Assembly (NCBI GenBank): GCA_019635775.1 | Contig: JAHBYU010000008.1 | Span: 1-64,000, forward strand | Direction: 5' to 3' | Source of the DNA: Rhizobiaceae bacterium | Lineage (GTDB): Bacteria > Pseudomonadota > Alphaproteobacteria > Rhizobiales > Rhizobiaceae | DNA: 64,000 nucleotides | Shown: positions 16,318 to 25,407 of the stretch, piece after piece | Layout of the letters: each line of letters starts with the position of its first letter | How positions within the stretch are numbered: position 1 is the stretch's first letter | The notes under the pieces: generated by a model | What the model saw: the letters and a program-made list of their open reading frames with translations, nothing else | Database searches by the model: none | What the model was told of the DNA's origin: nothing | Position numbers and translations under genes: made by a program

Positions 16318-16651
16318 TTTTTGCGGATGGAGTATCGCTGGGGTGGCCGGTCACGGCGACTGGTTCGAAATACGCAGCCCAAGTCCTCGCGCTTGGCCGA
16401 GCGACATCGTCGTCATAGACAACCGCCCGCGCCACAAGAGCGTCGCGCGCCCCGAACCGATCGAGCGCCATCTATCGCCCTGCAAGCCCGAGATCAATCC
16501 GATCGAGAAGCCCTTCGGCCGGCTCACGACGATGCTGTGAAAGGCAGCCGCGCGCGAAGTTGTTTAGGCCTATGGCATCGCATGCCAACCCGTAGAAATT
16601 CTGGCCTAATGCATGCGCAATAACTTCAGCTCACGCGGCTACCACCCAGCA
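16318..16651 (+). pseudogene. IS630-family transposase remnant
   Basis: Translated in shifting plus-strand frames, this stretch gives recognisable C-terminal pieces of an IS630 transposase: GDWFE, then DIVVIDNRPRHKS with a catalytic Asp, then PEINPIEKPFGRL with the catalytic Glu region, and finally a RNNFSSRGYHPA end. Frame changes and an early stop after TTML show it is dead. The N-terminal half is missing. It marks the right side of the methyltransferase-nuclease block. The bases 16652-16882 after it contain no gene I can support. Confidence 0.65.
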
Positions 16652-16882
16652 TAATCGAAACCGCTTTTGGTTTGAGGATATGCCTGCGGCGTTTTTCGCA
16701 CTTGATGGGATATCGAGTCGCGTTGCTGAATACGATTTATTACTGGCGCTGAAGCCGGTGGAGTTCCCGCTTGACCCATCTTTAAACCAACTGCGCAGTT
16801 CCTCGGCGCGATTGTTCACAACGATAATTCAGGGTGGCAAGTCGCAAGGTTTTCTTACTTGAAATCCTGCTGCCCCGATTCT

Positions 16883-17998
16883 TCAGTCGGTGGTGATGCG
16901 ATCCAGCGTTCGGATGGCGTCCACGATACCACGGACAGTGATATCGCCAAAGGCGGTGCGCGTTGCTTCGCCGTCACGCAGGGCAGCAATGGCGACACGC
17001 TCCAACTCCTCGTCCGTGCAGTCGCCAAGGTTCAAATCGGAAAGCCGAGTCGGCAAGCCTACGGCGCGACAGAAGCGCAATGTCTCTTCGAATTCGGCCT
17101 GCGGCCTTCCCTCGAGAATCAGTAGGACAAGAACGCCAAAGGCAACCTTTTCGCCATGCATCAGGCTGTGCGTCTGATGCAGGACCGTCAAACCGTTGTG
17201 AATTCCGTGGGCGGCGGAGACCCCGCAATTTTCGAACCCCAGACCACTGAGAAGCGTATTGGCTTCTATGACGTTCTCGAGAGCTGGCGTAATCCGGCCG
17301 GCTTCGGCCGCAGCCTTGGCCTGAAGACCATCGCACATGAGAACATCGTGGCACTGCCGCGCTATTGCCAATGCGGCGAGTGGCGCGTGATAGCCTTCGC
17401 CAATGTAGTTCATGCTGCGCGTGTCCCTGTTGGAGCGCGCCTCGAACCACGTCGAAAGCGCGTCTCCCATACCCGCAATCAGGAACCGTGCCGGAGCCTG
17501 GACGATAAGCGAGGGATCGACAATCACCCGGTCTGGATGGCGGGGAAGACTGAAAATCCGGTCGACGGCGCCCGCCCGCGTGTAACGCACTGCAACCGCG
17601 CTGCATGGAGCGTCAGTTGAGGCGATGGTCGGAACAATCATCACCTTGGCCTTCAACTCGTTTGCGACCAGCTTGACGGTATCCGCTGTCTTGCCGCCAC
17701 CAAAAGCGATGACCACATCGATCCTGCCAGTGCAGCCGGCATCAACAAGCCGGTTGATCTCCTCGGCCGTGCATTCGCCACCGAAACGCTCGATCCGGAT
17801 CGGCGTTCCGGACGCTTCAAACGAAGAGCGGAACCGCGGGGCGTAGGTATGTTCAAGGAACCCGTCGATTACAATCAGCGCATTTTGACCGAGTTCCTGC
17901 GCATGCCGCTCAAGACGTTCGACCTCGCCGACACGCTGAACATACATTTCGGGTCCGCCAAACGCCCTGCCTGACATCGCCTCGCTCCTTTCAGTCAT
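16883..17998 (-). CDS. Glycerol-dehydrogenase-like metal-dependent alcohol dehydrogenase
   Basis: A 371-residue member of the iron/zinc alcohol dehydrogenase superfamily, GldA branch. The NAD-binding Gly-rich motif is FGGGKTADTVK near residue 100, and PTIASTDAPCSAVAVRY is the GldA signature. Metal ligands are D179 in AGMGDALS, a His in AAHGIHNG and a His in LMHGEKVAFG. GldA oxidises glycerol to dihydroxyacetone with NAD; related enzymes act on other vicinal diols or hydroxyketones. It is the last gene of a minus-strand series beginning with a CoA-transferase and a split transketolase, so it may produce or use a ketose-like compound for the transketolase. Its physiological substrate is unknown. 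Confidence 0.8.
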   Translation of the reverse strand: MTERSEAMSGRAFGGPEMYVQRVGEVERLERHAQELGQNALIVIDGFLEHTYAPRFRSSFEASGTPIRIERFGGECTAEEINRLVDAGCTGRIDVVIAFGGGKTADTVKLVANELKAKVMIVPTIASTDAPCSAVAVRYTRAGAVDRIFSLPRHPDRVIVDPSLIVQAPARFLIAGMGDALSTWFEARSNRDTRSMNYIGEGYHAPLAALAIARQCHDVLMCDGLQAKAAAEAGRITPALENVIEANTLLSGLGFENCGVSAAHGIHNGLTVLHQTHSLMHGEKVAFGVLVLLILEGRPQAEFEETLRFCRAVGLPTRLSDLNLGDCTDEELERVAIAALRDGEATRTAFGDITVRGIVDAIRTLDRITTD

Positions 17999-18019
17999 GG
18001 TGGTTCGTGTTTCGCGACT

Positions 18020-19006
18020 TCAGACGCGTGCCTCAACGAACGCATTCACGATATTGGCGGCCCTCAGCCCGTACTTATCGAACAAGAAGTTTGTTGTGCC
18101 GCCTTCGGCGAAGGTATCCGCTATACCAACGCGCCTGAAGCGACAGACGTTTCCCGTTTCGAGCAGGAGGTCGCCAACGGCGGAGCCAAGGCCGCCGATG
18201 ATGGTGTGGTTCTCGGCTGTTACGACCGTTCCCGTCTTGCGGACCATCCGCAGGATCAGTTCCTCGTCGAGTGGTTTGATGCTGGACATGTTGATGACGG
18301 CCACGTCGACGCCTTTCTCCACGAGCCTGTCGGCAGCTTCCAACGCCTCAGCGACCATCATACCTGTTGCTATAATAACGCCGTCCGTACCGTCGCGCAG
18401 GAGATAGCCCTTGCCTACCTCAAGGGGCTGTTCAACGATCTCCCGATGCGCGGCGCCGAACGAACTTGTCATGCGCAGATAGACCGGTCCGTCGACGCTC
18501 AGGGCAGCCTGTACCGCGCTGGCGAACTGTTCCGGCCCCGATGGCTCCAGCACGACCATGTTCGGCAGCGCACGCATGATCGCGACATCCTCGATGGCCT
18601 GATGCGTGACCCCGAGATATGTGCTCAGGCCTGGAATGAAGCCGATGATCTTGACGTTCTGGCGCGGATACGCCGCCTGCATCGATATCTGGTCGTAGCA
18701 GCGCTTCGTCGCAAACACGCAAAAGGAGTGCACGAACGCTATGTCGCCGGTCCGGGCCATACCAGCGGCCATTCCGATCATGTTCGCTTCCGCGATACCC
18801 ACCTGATAGAATCGTTCAGGCAGGTGATCGCGGAAATAGTCCGTTTCTGTGGGGGCCGCGAGATCCGCGCAAAGGCAGACGATGCGCTCGTCTTCCAGCG
18901 CGGCCTTGGTCAGGGCTTTTCCCCAGGGCTTCGGATGCTGACCCATGCCCGACACCCGGGTCATAAAATCGTGTACTTCGAGGTCGCTTCTCTTTCCGAC
19001 GGTCAT
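18020..19006 (-). CDS. Transketolase-like protein, C-terminal subunit
   Basis: A 328-residue protein covering the pyrimidine-binding and C-terminal domains of transketolase. Recognisable parts are YQVGIAEANMIGMAAGMA with the catalytic Glu that activates thiamine diphosphate, FCVFATKRCYDQI, and the C-terminal domain with TVVTAENHTIIGGLG. The ATG at 19006 overlaps the stop of the N-terminal subunit gene by four bases (ATGA), so both halves should be made in equal amounts. Split transketolases of this kind transfer or release two-carbon ketol units in special sugar or sulfo-sugar routes. Placement next to a GldA-like dehydrogenase suggests action on a hydroxyketone or short sugar. Confidence 0.85.
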   Translation of the reverse strand: MTVGKRSDLEVHDFMTRVSGMGQHPKPWGKALTKAALEDERIVCLCADLAAPTETDYFRDHLPERFYQVGIAEANMIGMAAGMARTGDIAFVHSFCVFATKRCYDQISMQAAYPRQNVKIIGFIPGLSTYLGVTHQAIEDVAIMRALPNMVVLEPSGPEQFASAVQAALSVDGPVYLRMTSSFGAAHREIVEQPLEVGKGYLLRDGTDGVIIATGMMVAEALEAADRLVEKGVDVAVINMSSIKPLDEELILRMVRKTGTVVTAENHTIIGGLGSAVGDLLLETGNVCRFRRVGIADTFAEGGTTNFLFDKYGLRAANIVNAFVEARV

Positions 19007-19869
19007 TGTGTTCTGTCTCCAAGCTCGGCAAGAACCTGTTCCGTGGTCTGCCGATCCAGCTTGATGTTGTGTGCGAGAATGCCCTCCAGCAGCGGCGAGC
19101 CCTTGCCGACAAGTGTCTTCGCCACGATGCATGTCGGCTCTCCGGCCGTTGCCCTTGCTTTTGCGAAGGCTGTGAGCAGTTCCTCATGATCGTTGCCGTC
19201 GCAGTTGATCGTGTGCCAGCCGAAGGCCGCCCACTTCTCACCCACCGGCTCCATCCGCATCACCTTGTCGGTATGCCCCTCCACCTGAATATTGTTGAGA
19301 TCGACGATCAGGCACAGATTATCCAGTTCAAAATGCGCAGCCGCCAGCGTTGCCTCCCAGACCTGCCCTTCCTGAATCTCACCGTCGCCAAGCACGACAT
19401 AAACACGAGCCGGCGACCCCTTGCGCTTTAAGGCGCAAGCCATTCCGACCGCGACGGACAGTCCCTGCCCGAGTGATCCGAAGCTGCCTTCGATCACTGG
19501 ACCCAGCCGTTCAGAGGTGTTGATCTCCAGCGGCGAGCCGTCCTTGCAGTAGCCTTCGATGAGCGCGGCATCGATCAGGCCCCGTTTCGCCAATGTCGCG
19601 TAGAAGATTCCGGAATTGTGGGCAGTCGACAGCACGAAACGGTCTCGATCCGGCCAGGCTGGATCGTCGGGATCAAGCCGCATTTCCGAGAAATAGAGGC
19701 TTGCGAACAGATCGGCGGCACCGAGGCCCTGCTGTACATAGCCCTGGCCGATCGGAGCGATCATCTTGATCAGATCGCGCCTCAGTTCTTGGGAAATGGT
19801 ATGGAGGACTTCAGGATCGCTTATCCTTGGTGCCGGCTGTCTTCCGGCGGCAGCATCGCTGCTGGGCAT
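19003..19869 (-). CDS. Transketolase-like protein, N-terminal subunit
   Basis: A 288-residue thiamine-diphosphate-binding subunit. The cofactor motif GDGE (161-164) followed by the NN pair at 192-193 (IVDLNNIQ) is intact, as are STAHNSGIFYATLAKRG and GSFGSLGQGLSVAVGMA, which line the cofactor pocket. It needs the downstream C-terminal subunit (four-base overlap) to form an active site at the dimer interface. It lacks the C-terminal domains of full-length TktA, as normal for split transketolases. It lies 24 bases downstream of a family III CoA-transferase gene on the same strand, which ties it to the acyl-CoA pathway encoded upstream. Confidence 0.86.
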   Translation of the reverse strand: MPSSDAAAGRQPAPRISDPEVLHTISQELRRDLIKMIAPIGQGYVQQGLGAADLFASLYFSEMRLDPDDPAWPDRDRFVLSTAHNSGIFYATLAKRGLIDAALIEGYCKDGSPLEINTSERLGPVIEGSFGSLGQGLSVAVGMACALKRKGSPARVYVVLGDGEIQEGQVWEATLAAAHFELDNLCLIVDLNNIQVEGHTDKVMRMEPVGEKWAAFGWHTINCDGNDHEELLTAFAKARATAGEPTCIVAKTLVGKGSPLLEGILAHNIKLDRQTTEQVLAELGDRTQ

Positions 19870-19893
19870 TGGGAATTTCCTTGCAGTTGAAGG

Positions 19894-21051
19894 TCAGGTT
19901 GCGCTGCCTGGGGCGAGCCCCAGTTCTTCAAGTATGGCTGTGGTATGTTCACCAAGCATAGGCGGGGGCGCGAGAGGTTGGTCGTCACGCGACCCATCGA
20001 CCCGCAAAGGGCGACGCACGGTCGTGAGGTCGCCTTTTGTGTGATGGCGGAAGCGCGTGAAGCTGCCAAGATGGACAACCTGCGGATCCTCCATCACCTC
20101 AGGTACGCTGTAGGTTGGCGCGGCGGGCACGTCACGCGCCTCAAGAATGTTGACCCATTCGTCGCGGCTACGGGTTGCCATGGTGGCGGCCAGATCGTGC
20201 CTCAGCGCCTCGAAATTCGCAACGCGCGCAGCGACCGTTTCGTAGTCAGGAATGCTGACGAGTTCCGGCCTACCAATCGCGGCAGCAAACTGCTGCCAGA
20301 ATTTTTGCTGCGAGGAGAGGTGGATCGAGAGCATCTTTCCGTCGCTGCACCTGAACACGAAAGCCTGCGAGTTCTTGATGCGCAAATAGGCGTCCGCGAC
20401 CTCGCCATTTTGCGTGTAATAGCCAAACGGTTCCGGCATGAATGCGATGCTGGCTTCCAGCATGTTCACATCGATGCGGCGTACCCTGCCGGTACGCTCC
20501 CGGTCTAAAAGCGCCGCGAGGATACCCTGCGCAGCGTAATGCGCCGTGACGTTGTCCGGAATGGTGATGCCGGAAAGACGCGGATCGTTGCCGTCGAGAA
20601 ACTGGCTGGACATGCCGCTGACCGCCTGCGCGATAGCGTCATAACTGGCTCGTTCGGCATAGGGGCCGTCTTGGCCGAAGCCGGTGATCGAACAGCGGAT
20701 CAGCCTGGGGTTAAGTTCATGGAGACGCTGTTGGCTGAAGCCGAGACGTTCGACAACGCCTGCACGAAAATTATCAAGAAAAACGTCCGCTCTGCGCACC
20801 AAGGCTTCGAGTGCCTCTCGCCCATCCGCAGTCTGGAGTGCAAGCGCTACACTGCGCTTGTTGCGGTTGTAGGAGCAGAACTGAGCGCTGTACTCACCGC
20901 CGCCATAGCTACGGAACGGGTCGCCTCCGTCGGGGCGCTCGACCTTGATGACGTCGGCCCCCATGTCTGCGAGCATCATGCCCGTCAGAGGGCCGGTGAT
21001 CATCGTGGAGAGTTCCACGACCCTTATTCCTGTGAGCATCGGCTGTGTCAT
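19894..21051 (-). CDS. Family III CoA-transferase (CaiB/BaiF type)
   Basis: A 385-residue CaiB/BaiF CoA-transferase. The N-terminus VVELSTMITGPLTGMMLADMGADVIKVERPDGGDPFRSYG is the family signature, and the region GPYAERASYDAIAQAVSGMSS contains D138, the likely catalytic aspartate that forms the acyl-enzyme anhydride. These enzymes move CoA between carboxylic acids without ATP. No CoA ligase is visible in the island, so this is the best candidate for activating the substrate acid for the crotonase encoded 69 bases upstream. The short, family-typical length and full motif set suggest an active enzyme; the acids used are unknown. Confidence 0.85.
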   Translation of the reverse strand: MTQPMLTGIRVVELSTMITGPLTGMMLADMGADVIKVERPDGGDPFRSYGGGEYSAQFCSYNRNKRSVALALQTADGREALEALVRRADVFLDNFRAGVVERLGFSQQRLHELNPRLIRCSITGFGQDGPYAERASYDAIAQAVSGMSSQFLDGNDPRLSGITIPDNVTAHYAAQGILAALLDRERTGRVRRIDVNMLEASIAFMPEPFGYYTQNGEVADAYLRIKNSQAFVFRCSDGKMLSIHLSSQQKFWQQFAAAIGRPELVSIPDYETVAARVANFEALRHDLAATMATRSRDEWVNILEARDVPAAPTYSVPEVMEDPQVVHLGSFTRFRHHTKGDLTTVRRPLRVDGSRDDQPLAPPPMLGEHTTAILEELGLAPGSAT

Positions 21052-21120
21052 AATGCGTTTCTGTCTTTCTAACGGGATGCAGCGTTCGGGACCTTGTTAC
21101 CCCGAACGCCGCGGAGCACT

Positions 21121-21945
21121 TCAATTCTGGCGCTTAAAGGCGCCGTAGACCGGCTTGTAGCTCTTGTCGTCCAGGAACTGGCTGATCCCGCTTTCGTAAG
21201 AATGATCTGGATCCTTCGCACGGATCGCGTTCTTCTTTTCCTGAAGGTAGTCCTCGGCCTGGGACATGCTCATCTGGCGAACCTGACGGATAGCCTGCTT
21301 TGTCGCACGAAGCGCAGCAGGGCTTTTCTCCATGAGGCGCATGGCCAGCTTGGCTGTTTCGTCCTTCAGGTCCGAGGCGGGAATCGCAAAGTTGGCAATG
21401 CCGATGCGTTGGGCCTCCTTGCCATCAAAGGGGTCGCCGAGGCACGCGTAATAGAGCGCATGACGATGCAGCACCGTGTCTACCAGGGCCTTGCTGACCA
21501 TGCCGCCCGGCAGGATGCCCCAGTTCACCTCGGATAGCGAGAACGTCGCGTCCTCGGCGGTCATTACGAAATCCGTCGCCAGGAGATGCGTGAAGGCGCC
21601 CCCGACGCAATAGCCGTGCACCATTGCGATTGTCGGCTTATTGAACATATAGAGGCGGTTCCACTGCCAGTTGTTGGCTGCCAGCCATATACGCTTACCT
21701 TCCGCTGGATCGCCATCCAGCGCGCGGAAATACTCTTTCAGATCCTGCCCTGCCGAAAAATTCCCGCCAGCTCCTGAAATGACGACAACCTTGGTTTCGT
21801 CATCGGCCTCAAGGTAATCGAGGGCCTGGTTCATCTCGATGTGAAGCTGCGGATTCATGGCGTTCCGCTTTTCAGGCCGGTTCAGGTAAGTCCAGGCTAT
21901 TCCGTCTTCCCTGACAATCTCCACGTGCTGAAATTTTGGTGCCAT
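21121..21945 (-). CDS. Crotonase resembling hydroxycinnamoyl-CoA hydratase-lyase
   Basis: A 274-residue crotonase-fold enzyme. It shares long strings with the Pseudomonas p-hydroxycinnamoyl-CoA hydratase-lyase as I remember it: LNRPEKRNAM, GQDLKEYFR, QWNRLYMFNKPTIAMVHGY, EATF-like DATFSLSEVNWGI, and a C-terminal FLDDKSYKPVYGAFKR. That enzyme converts feruloyl-CoA to vanillin and acetyl-CoA. E139 in SEVNWG and Y72 in LKEYF are in place. A second tyrosine of the DYLY segment reads Q235 here, and a serine in the GGGFS segment is Thr, so the substrate may differ. An aldehyde product would suit the aldehyde dehydrogenases encoded downstream in the island. Confidence 0.75.
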   Translation of the reverse strand: MAPKFQHVEIVREDGIAWTYLNRPEKRNAMNPQLHIEMNQALDYLEADDETKVVVISGAGGNFSAGQDLKEYFRALDGDPAEGKRIWLAANNWQWNRLYMFNKPTIAMVHGYCVGGAFTHLLATDFVMTAEDATFSLSEVNWGILPGGMVSKALVDTVLHRHALYYACLGDPFDGKEAQRIGIANFAIPASDLKDETAKLAMRLMEKSPAALRATKQAIRQVRQMSMSQAEDYLQEKKNAIRAKDPDHSYESGISQFLDDKSYKPVYGAFKRQN

Positions 21946-21985
21946 TTTATTCTCCTGTGAATTGACGATACCTGGCGGAGTGCAG

Positions 21986-22723
21986 CTATTTCCACCAGAC
22001 CAGACGACGATCGCACCAGACGAACACGCCGTAGATCACGAGACTGGCTAGGGACGCGACTGCGATGGCCGCCCATGTGCGCAGGAAATCGACCTGCTGC
22101 GTAGCCTCGTAGATGATCCTGCCCAACCCGTCATATGCTCCCAGCATCTCCGCGACGATAGCAACGATCATGGCCCGCACAATGGAGACCCGCAGGCCAC
22201 TCACGATGATGGGCATCGCGGCCGGCAAGGAAAACATCCAGATGATCCGCATCTGGCCAGCTCCGAACGACCGCAGCAGGTTTACGGCGGAAGGATCGAC
22301 TGATTTCAAGCCTTGGACGGCACTGAGAAAGACCGTGAAGCCGACCGTGAGGGCGACCATCGCGATTTTGGAGGCCGCGCCCAGCCCAAACGCCACGAAG
22401 CTGACAGGGACATAGGCCACGATGGGAACGGAATTGATCGCGATAAACAACGGCATGACGCTGCGCTCGGCCAGGGATGAAAGGCTAACCGCGATTGCAA
22501 GCAGCAGACCGATCGCTACGCCTATCACGTAGCCGGTCCCGGCTTCGTAGAGTGTGGCGGACAGTCCGGCGATCATCTCAGAACGGCCGGTCCATATTCG
22601 CTCCGCGATCTGACCCAGGGGGGGCAAAACGAATGGGGGTATGTCGAAGAAGCGTATCGAGCCTTCCCAGATCGCTGCGATGATCAACAGCCCGAGAAGA
22701 GGATAGGAAGCGCGCGCGATCAC
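21986..22723 (-). CDS. ABC transporter permease (SsuC/TauC type), second
   Basis: A 245-residue inner-membrane permease of the nitrate/sulfonate/taurine/thiamine-precursor importer group. Hydrophobic helices are separated by the coupling loop (NLLRSFGAGQMRIIWMFSLPAAMPIIVSGLR). A longer frame reaches 22891, but a GTG at 22723 overlaps the stop of the preceding permease by four bases (GTGA) and leads straight into the first helix, so I take it as the start. It ends 40 bases before the crotonase gene. With the adjacent permease it would form the heterodimeric channel of a complete importer. Confidence 0.85.
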   Translation of the reverse strand: MIARASYPLLGLLIIAAIWEGSIRFFDIPPFVLPPLGQIAERIWTGRSEMIAGLSATLYEAGTGYVIGVAIGLLLAIAVSLSSLAERSVMPLFIAINSVPIVAYVPVSFVAFGLGAASKIAMVALTVGFTVFLSAVQGLKSVDPSAVNLLRSFGAGQMRIIWMFSLPAAMPIIVSGLRVSIVRAMIVAIVAEMLGAYDGLGRIIYEATQQVDFLRTWAAIAVASLASLVIYGVFVWCDRRLVWWK

Positions 22724-23469
22724 GTCTCGTTCCCCCACCAGATCCAGCGCGTCTGCACGAAGCGCAACACTGCATAAAGGCCGACGCCTATCACTCCGCA
22801 GGCTACGATGATGGACCAAAGACGGACCATGTTCTCCACATACATCGCCTGTACGAGCATGATGCCCAGGCCTTTGGTGTCGCCGAACCACTCCCCCACG
22901 ATCGCGCCGACCAGGCTCAGACTGCTGCCGAGGATCAGGGACGTCATGATGGTAGGCAGCGCAAACGGAAGCCTCAATCTCCAGAAGAGCGTCCAGCGCG
23001 ATGCCGCGAAGCTGCGGAGCAGATCGATGCGTTGCTGCTCGACCGAGAGCAGGCCACGGTGCGTGTGAACCGTTACGGGGAAGAAGGTCAGATAAAACGC
23101 GATCACCACCTTGGATAACATTCCATTTCCGAACCAGATCACCACCAGCGCACCGAACGCCACGACAGGTATGGTCTGGGAAATGATGAAGACCGGGAAG
23201 AACATCCGTTCAAGGATACGCACTTCGGCGAACAGCACTCCCATGAGGAAACCGAAGGCGGCGCCGGCCGCGAAACCGACCATCGCTTCGGTCAGTGTGT
23301 GCAACATGGCCCTCAGAAGAAGCTGGTGGTTATGAATAATATCCATCGCAATCGCCGAGACGGGCGGCACGACCTTCACGCGCCCCATCGGCAAGTGGCC
23401 GAAAATCTCCCAGCAAACCAGGAAAAGCGCCGTGACCAAAAGGGGTGGAAGCCAAACGGACGGCTTCAT
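22720..23469 (-). CDS. ABC transporter permease (SsuC/TauC type), first
   Basis: A 249-residue permease with about six membrane helices and the coupling loop DLLRSFAASRWTLFWRLRLPFALPTIMTSL. It belongs to the same group as the following permease, and the two genes overlap by four bases. Its own start overlaps the end of the ATPase gene by four bases (ATGA). The chain binding protein, ATPase, permease, permease is a textbook importer operon. The family imports sulfonates, taurine, nitrate or pyrimidine/riboflavin-type precursors; NMT1/THI5-like binding proteins point to a small aromatic or heterocyclic compound, but this is inference. Confidence 0.85.
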   Translation of the reverse strand: MKPSVWLPPLLVTALFLVCWEIFGHLPMGRVKVVPPVSAIAMDIIHNHQLLLRAMLHTLTEAMVGFAAGAAFGFLMGVLFAEVRILERMFFPVFIISQTIPVVAFGALVVIWFGNGMLSKVVIAFYLTFFPVTVHTHRGLLSVEQQRIDLLRSFAASRWTLFWRLRLPFALPTIMTSLILGSSLSLVGAIVGEWFGDTKGLGIMLVQAMYVENMVRLWSIIVACGVIGVGLYAVLRFVQTRWIWWGNET

Positions 23470-24284
23470 GGGACTTGCTGGGCTATGCGGAAAGACTTCA
23501 TGCTCTCTTCTTCTACGGCGGCGAGCAGTTCCTTCTTGATCTCCAAGAATTCCCTGGAAGTAGTGATTTCGGCCCCTCGCGGACGGCCAAGGTCGATCTT
23601 GCGGTTGATCTTTATGGAACCCGGACGGGCAGTCATCACCACCACGCGGTCGCCCAGGAAGATCGCCTCGTCCACATCATGCGTAATGAACAGAATTGTA
23701 CGGTTGTGACGCTGCCATATATCGAGCAGCCAACGCTGCATCATCATCCGTGTCAAAGCGTCCAGCGCCCCGAAAGGCTCATCGAGAAGCATCAGGTCGC
23801 GCTTGAAAAGGAAGGTCCGCATCAGCGCAACACGCTGGCGCATGCCACCGGAAAGCTGATGCGGATAGTGGTTTTCGAAGCCGGCAAGGCCGAACTCGCC
23901 GAACAGTTCGTCTGCCATGGCACGCGCCTGCCGCCGCGACATGCCTTCCACCTGGAGGGGGAGAATCGCGTTGTCGATGACACGACGCCACGGCAGCAAC
24001 AGGTCCTTCTGCGGCATGAACGCGACCTTCCCAAGAAGGTCACAGCCATTATGCGGCTTTCCGCCGAAGCGTATTGATCCTTCGGCATCGAGCAGGCCCG
24101 CGACGATATTGAACAGCGTGCTCTTGCCGCATCCGCTCGGTCCGATCAGCGTGACGAACTCGCCGGGCTGAATGTCGAGATTGACATTTTCGATGGCCAC
24201 GACCGTTCGCTGGCCGTCTCCAAATGTCTTGGAGACATTGCTCAGCTCGATGATCGGCCGATCGGACGGACGCGATGCCATCAA
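23466..24284 (-). CDS. ABC transporter ATPase (SsuB/TauB type)
   Basis: A 272-residue ATPase. Walker A is GPSGCGKST at 48-56, the Q-loop is in VAFMPQKDLLLPW, the signature LSGGMRQ is at 144-150, Walker B LMLLDEP at 164-170, and the switch His is in FITHDVDEAI. The PQKDLLLPWR string is characteristic of ATPases that serve TauC/SsuC-type permeases. The gene begins eight bases after the binding-protein stop and overlaps the first permease by four bases. It powers uptake of the island's unknown substrate. Confidence 0.88.
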   Translation of the reverse strand: MMASRPSDRPIIELSNVSKTFGDGQRTVVAIENVNLDIQPGEFVTLIGPSGCGKSTLFNIVAGLLDAEGSIRFGGKPHNGCDLLGKVAFMPQKDLLLPWRRVIDNAILPLQVEGMSRRQARAMADELFGEFGLAGFENHYPHQLSGGMRQRVALMRTFLFKRDLMLLDEPFGALDALTRMMMQRWLLDIWQRHNRTILFITHDVDEAIFLGDRVVVMTARPGSIKINRKIDLGRPRGAEITTSREFLEIKKELLAAVEEESMKSFRIAQQVP

Positions 24285-24292
24285 TAACTTCC

Positions 24293-25318
24293 TTACTGCG
24301 GCTTGGTGAATTCGGAAGGCACAGCCTTCCAGAAGCCGGCGTTTACAGCGTCGTCAAGATCGACGTCCGGCTTTACCACGCCACGAGAAAGCAAAATGTC
24401 GCGAGCACGCTCGACACCTGCCATGTCCAGCACACCAAGGCCCGACGTGGTGCCTTCGCCAGCGGTCATCAACTTGCCATAGGCATCAAGCATGGCCCTC
24501 TGGTGCGGGGCCTCGAGCCCGGACGCTTCGTTCATGACGATTTCCACCGCCTCGTCGGGATGCGCAAGCGCATACTGCCATCCACGGATGGAGCCATTGA
24601 TGAAACCCTGCACCACGGCCGGCCGCTCGGCGATGGTCTTTTCGGTCGCTACGATAGCGTCGCTGGGCACGTTCACACCGTAGTCGGCAGGATTGATGAC
24701 GACGATACCCTCAAGCCCCTGCGCCTTGAGCACGTTCAACTCGTTGTAAACGGTCACCGAGGCGACATCGACCTGTCGATCCAGGAACGGAGCCATCGAT
24801 ACCGCCTGCGGCACGACCTTCACATCCTCCTGCGCCAGTCCGGCGTTCTCGATCATTGCATAGACGAGGTTTTGCGCGCCGGTGAAGAAGGTAGATACGG
24901 TCTTGCCCTTGAAATCCGCAGGCGTGCGAATCCCGGAGTCTTCGTGTGCGACGAGCGCCATCGGGTTCTGCTGCAACAGCATCGCCACCGCAACGAGGGG
25001 CAATCCCTTTTCGCGGCCGGCGAGCAGCGCATCGACGGTCCCTACGATCGCGAAGTCATCGGCTCCGGACGCCACGAGTGTTTCGCCGTTGATGTTTGGG
25101 CCACCGGGATTGACGGTCACTTCCAATCCCTCGCTTTCGTAAAAACCTTTTGCCTTGGCGACGTAGAAGCCGGCGAACTGAGCCTGCGCCAGCCAGGGCA
25201 AGCGAACGGATACTTGGTCGAGAGCGAATGCCGATGTGCTCCCCATAGCACCCAGGCAGATTGCTCCGACAGCGGACACCACCGTGCGTCGGGTGATCGT
25301 TTTCAATGCCGTCCTCAT
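24293..25318 (-). CDS. NMT1/THI5-type periplasmic binding protein
   Basis: A 341-residue solute-binding protein. The N-terminus has a twin-Arg-containing signal (TRRTVVSAVGAICLGAMG) that could be Tat- or Sec-dependent. The mature part has the NMT1/THI5 strings PWLAQAQFAGFYVAKAKGFYESEGLEV, NPGGPNINGETLVASGADDFAIV and GKTVSTFFTGAQN. Related proteins bind pyrimidine precursors, riboflavin or other ring compounds. It is the first gene of the minus-strand operon and is divergent from the aminotransferase gene across a region with GntR-like motifs. A close paralogue lies at 33966-34979; by eye about 60 percent of residues match. Confidence 0.86.
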   Translation of the reverse strand: MRTALKTITRRTVVSAVGAICLGAMGSTSAFALDQVSVRLPWLAQAQFAGFYVAKAKGFYESEGLEVTVNPGGPNINGETLVASGADDFAIVGTVDALLAGREKGLPLVAVAMLLQQNPMALVAHEDSGIRTPADFKGKTVSTFFTGAQNLVYAMIENAGLAQEDVKVVPQAVSMAPFLDRQVDVASVTVYNELNVLKAQGLEGIVVINPADYGVNVPSDAIVATEKTIAERPAVVQGFINGSIRGWQYALAHPDEAVEIVMNEASGLEAPHQRAMLDAYGKLMTAGEGTTSGLGVLDMAGVERARDILLSRGVVKPDVDLDDAVNAGFWKAVPSEFTKPQ

Positions 25319-25407
25319 TTGAATTGTACCCCTTCTTTTTCGTTAAGCGATTGAAGTTAATCGCAAGCATACGCGATTGGCAAATGAAAAATGCAAACTC
25401 GAAAAAT

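Noticed and set aside
16173-16418. 81-codon plus-strand frame after the XRE gene
   Set aside because: It overlaps the IS630 remnant in another frame and shows no protein-like pattern.
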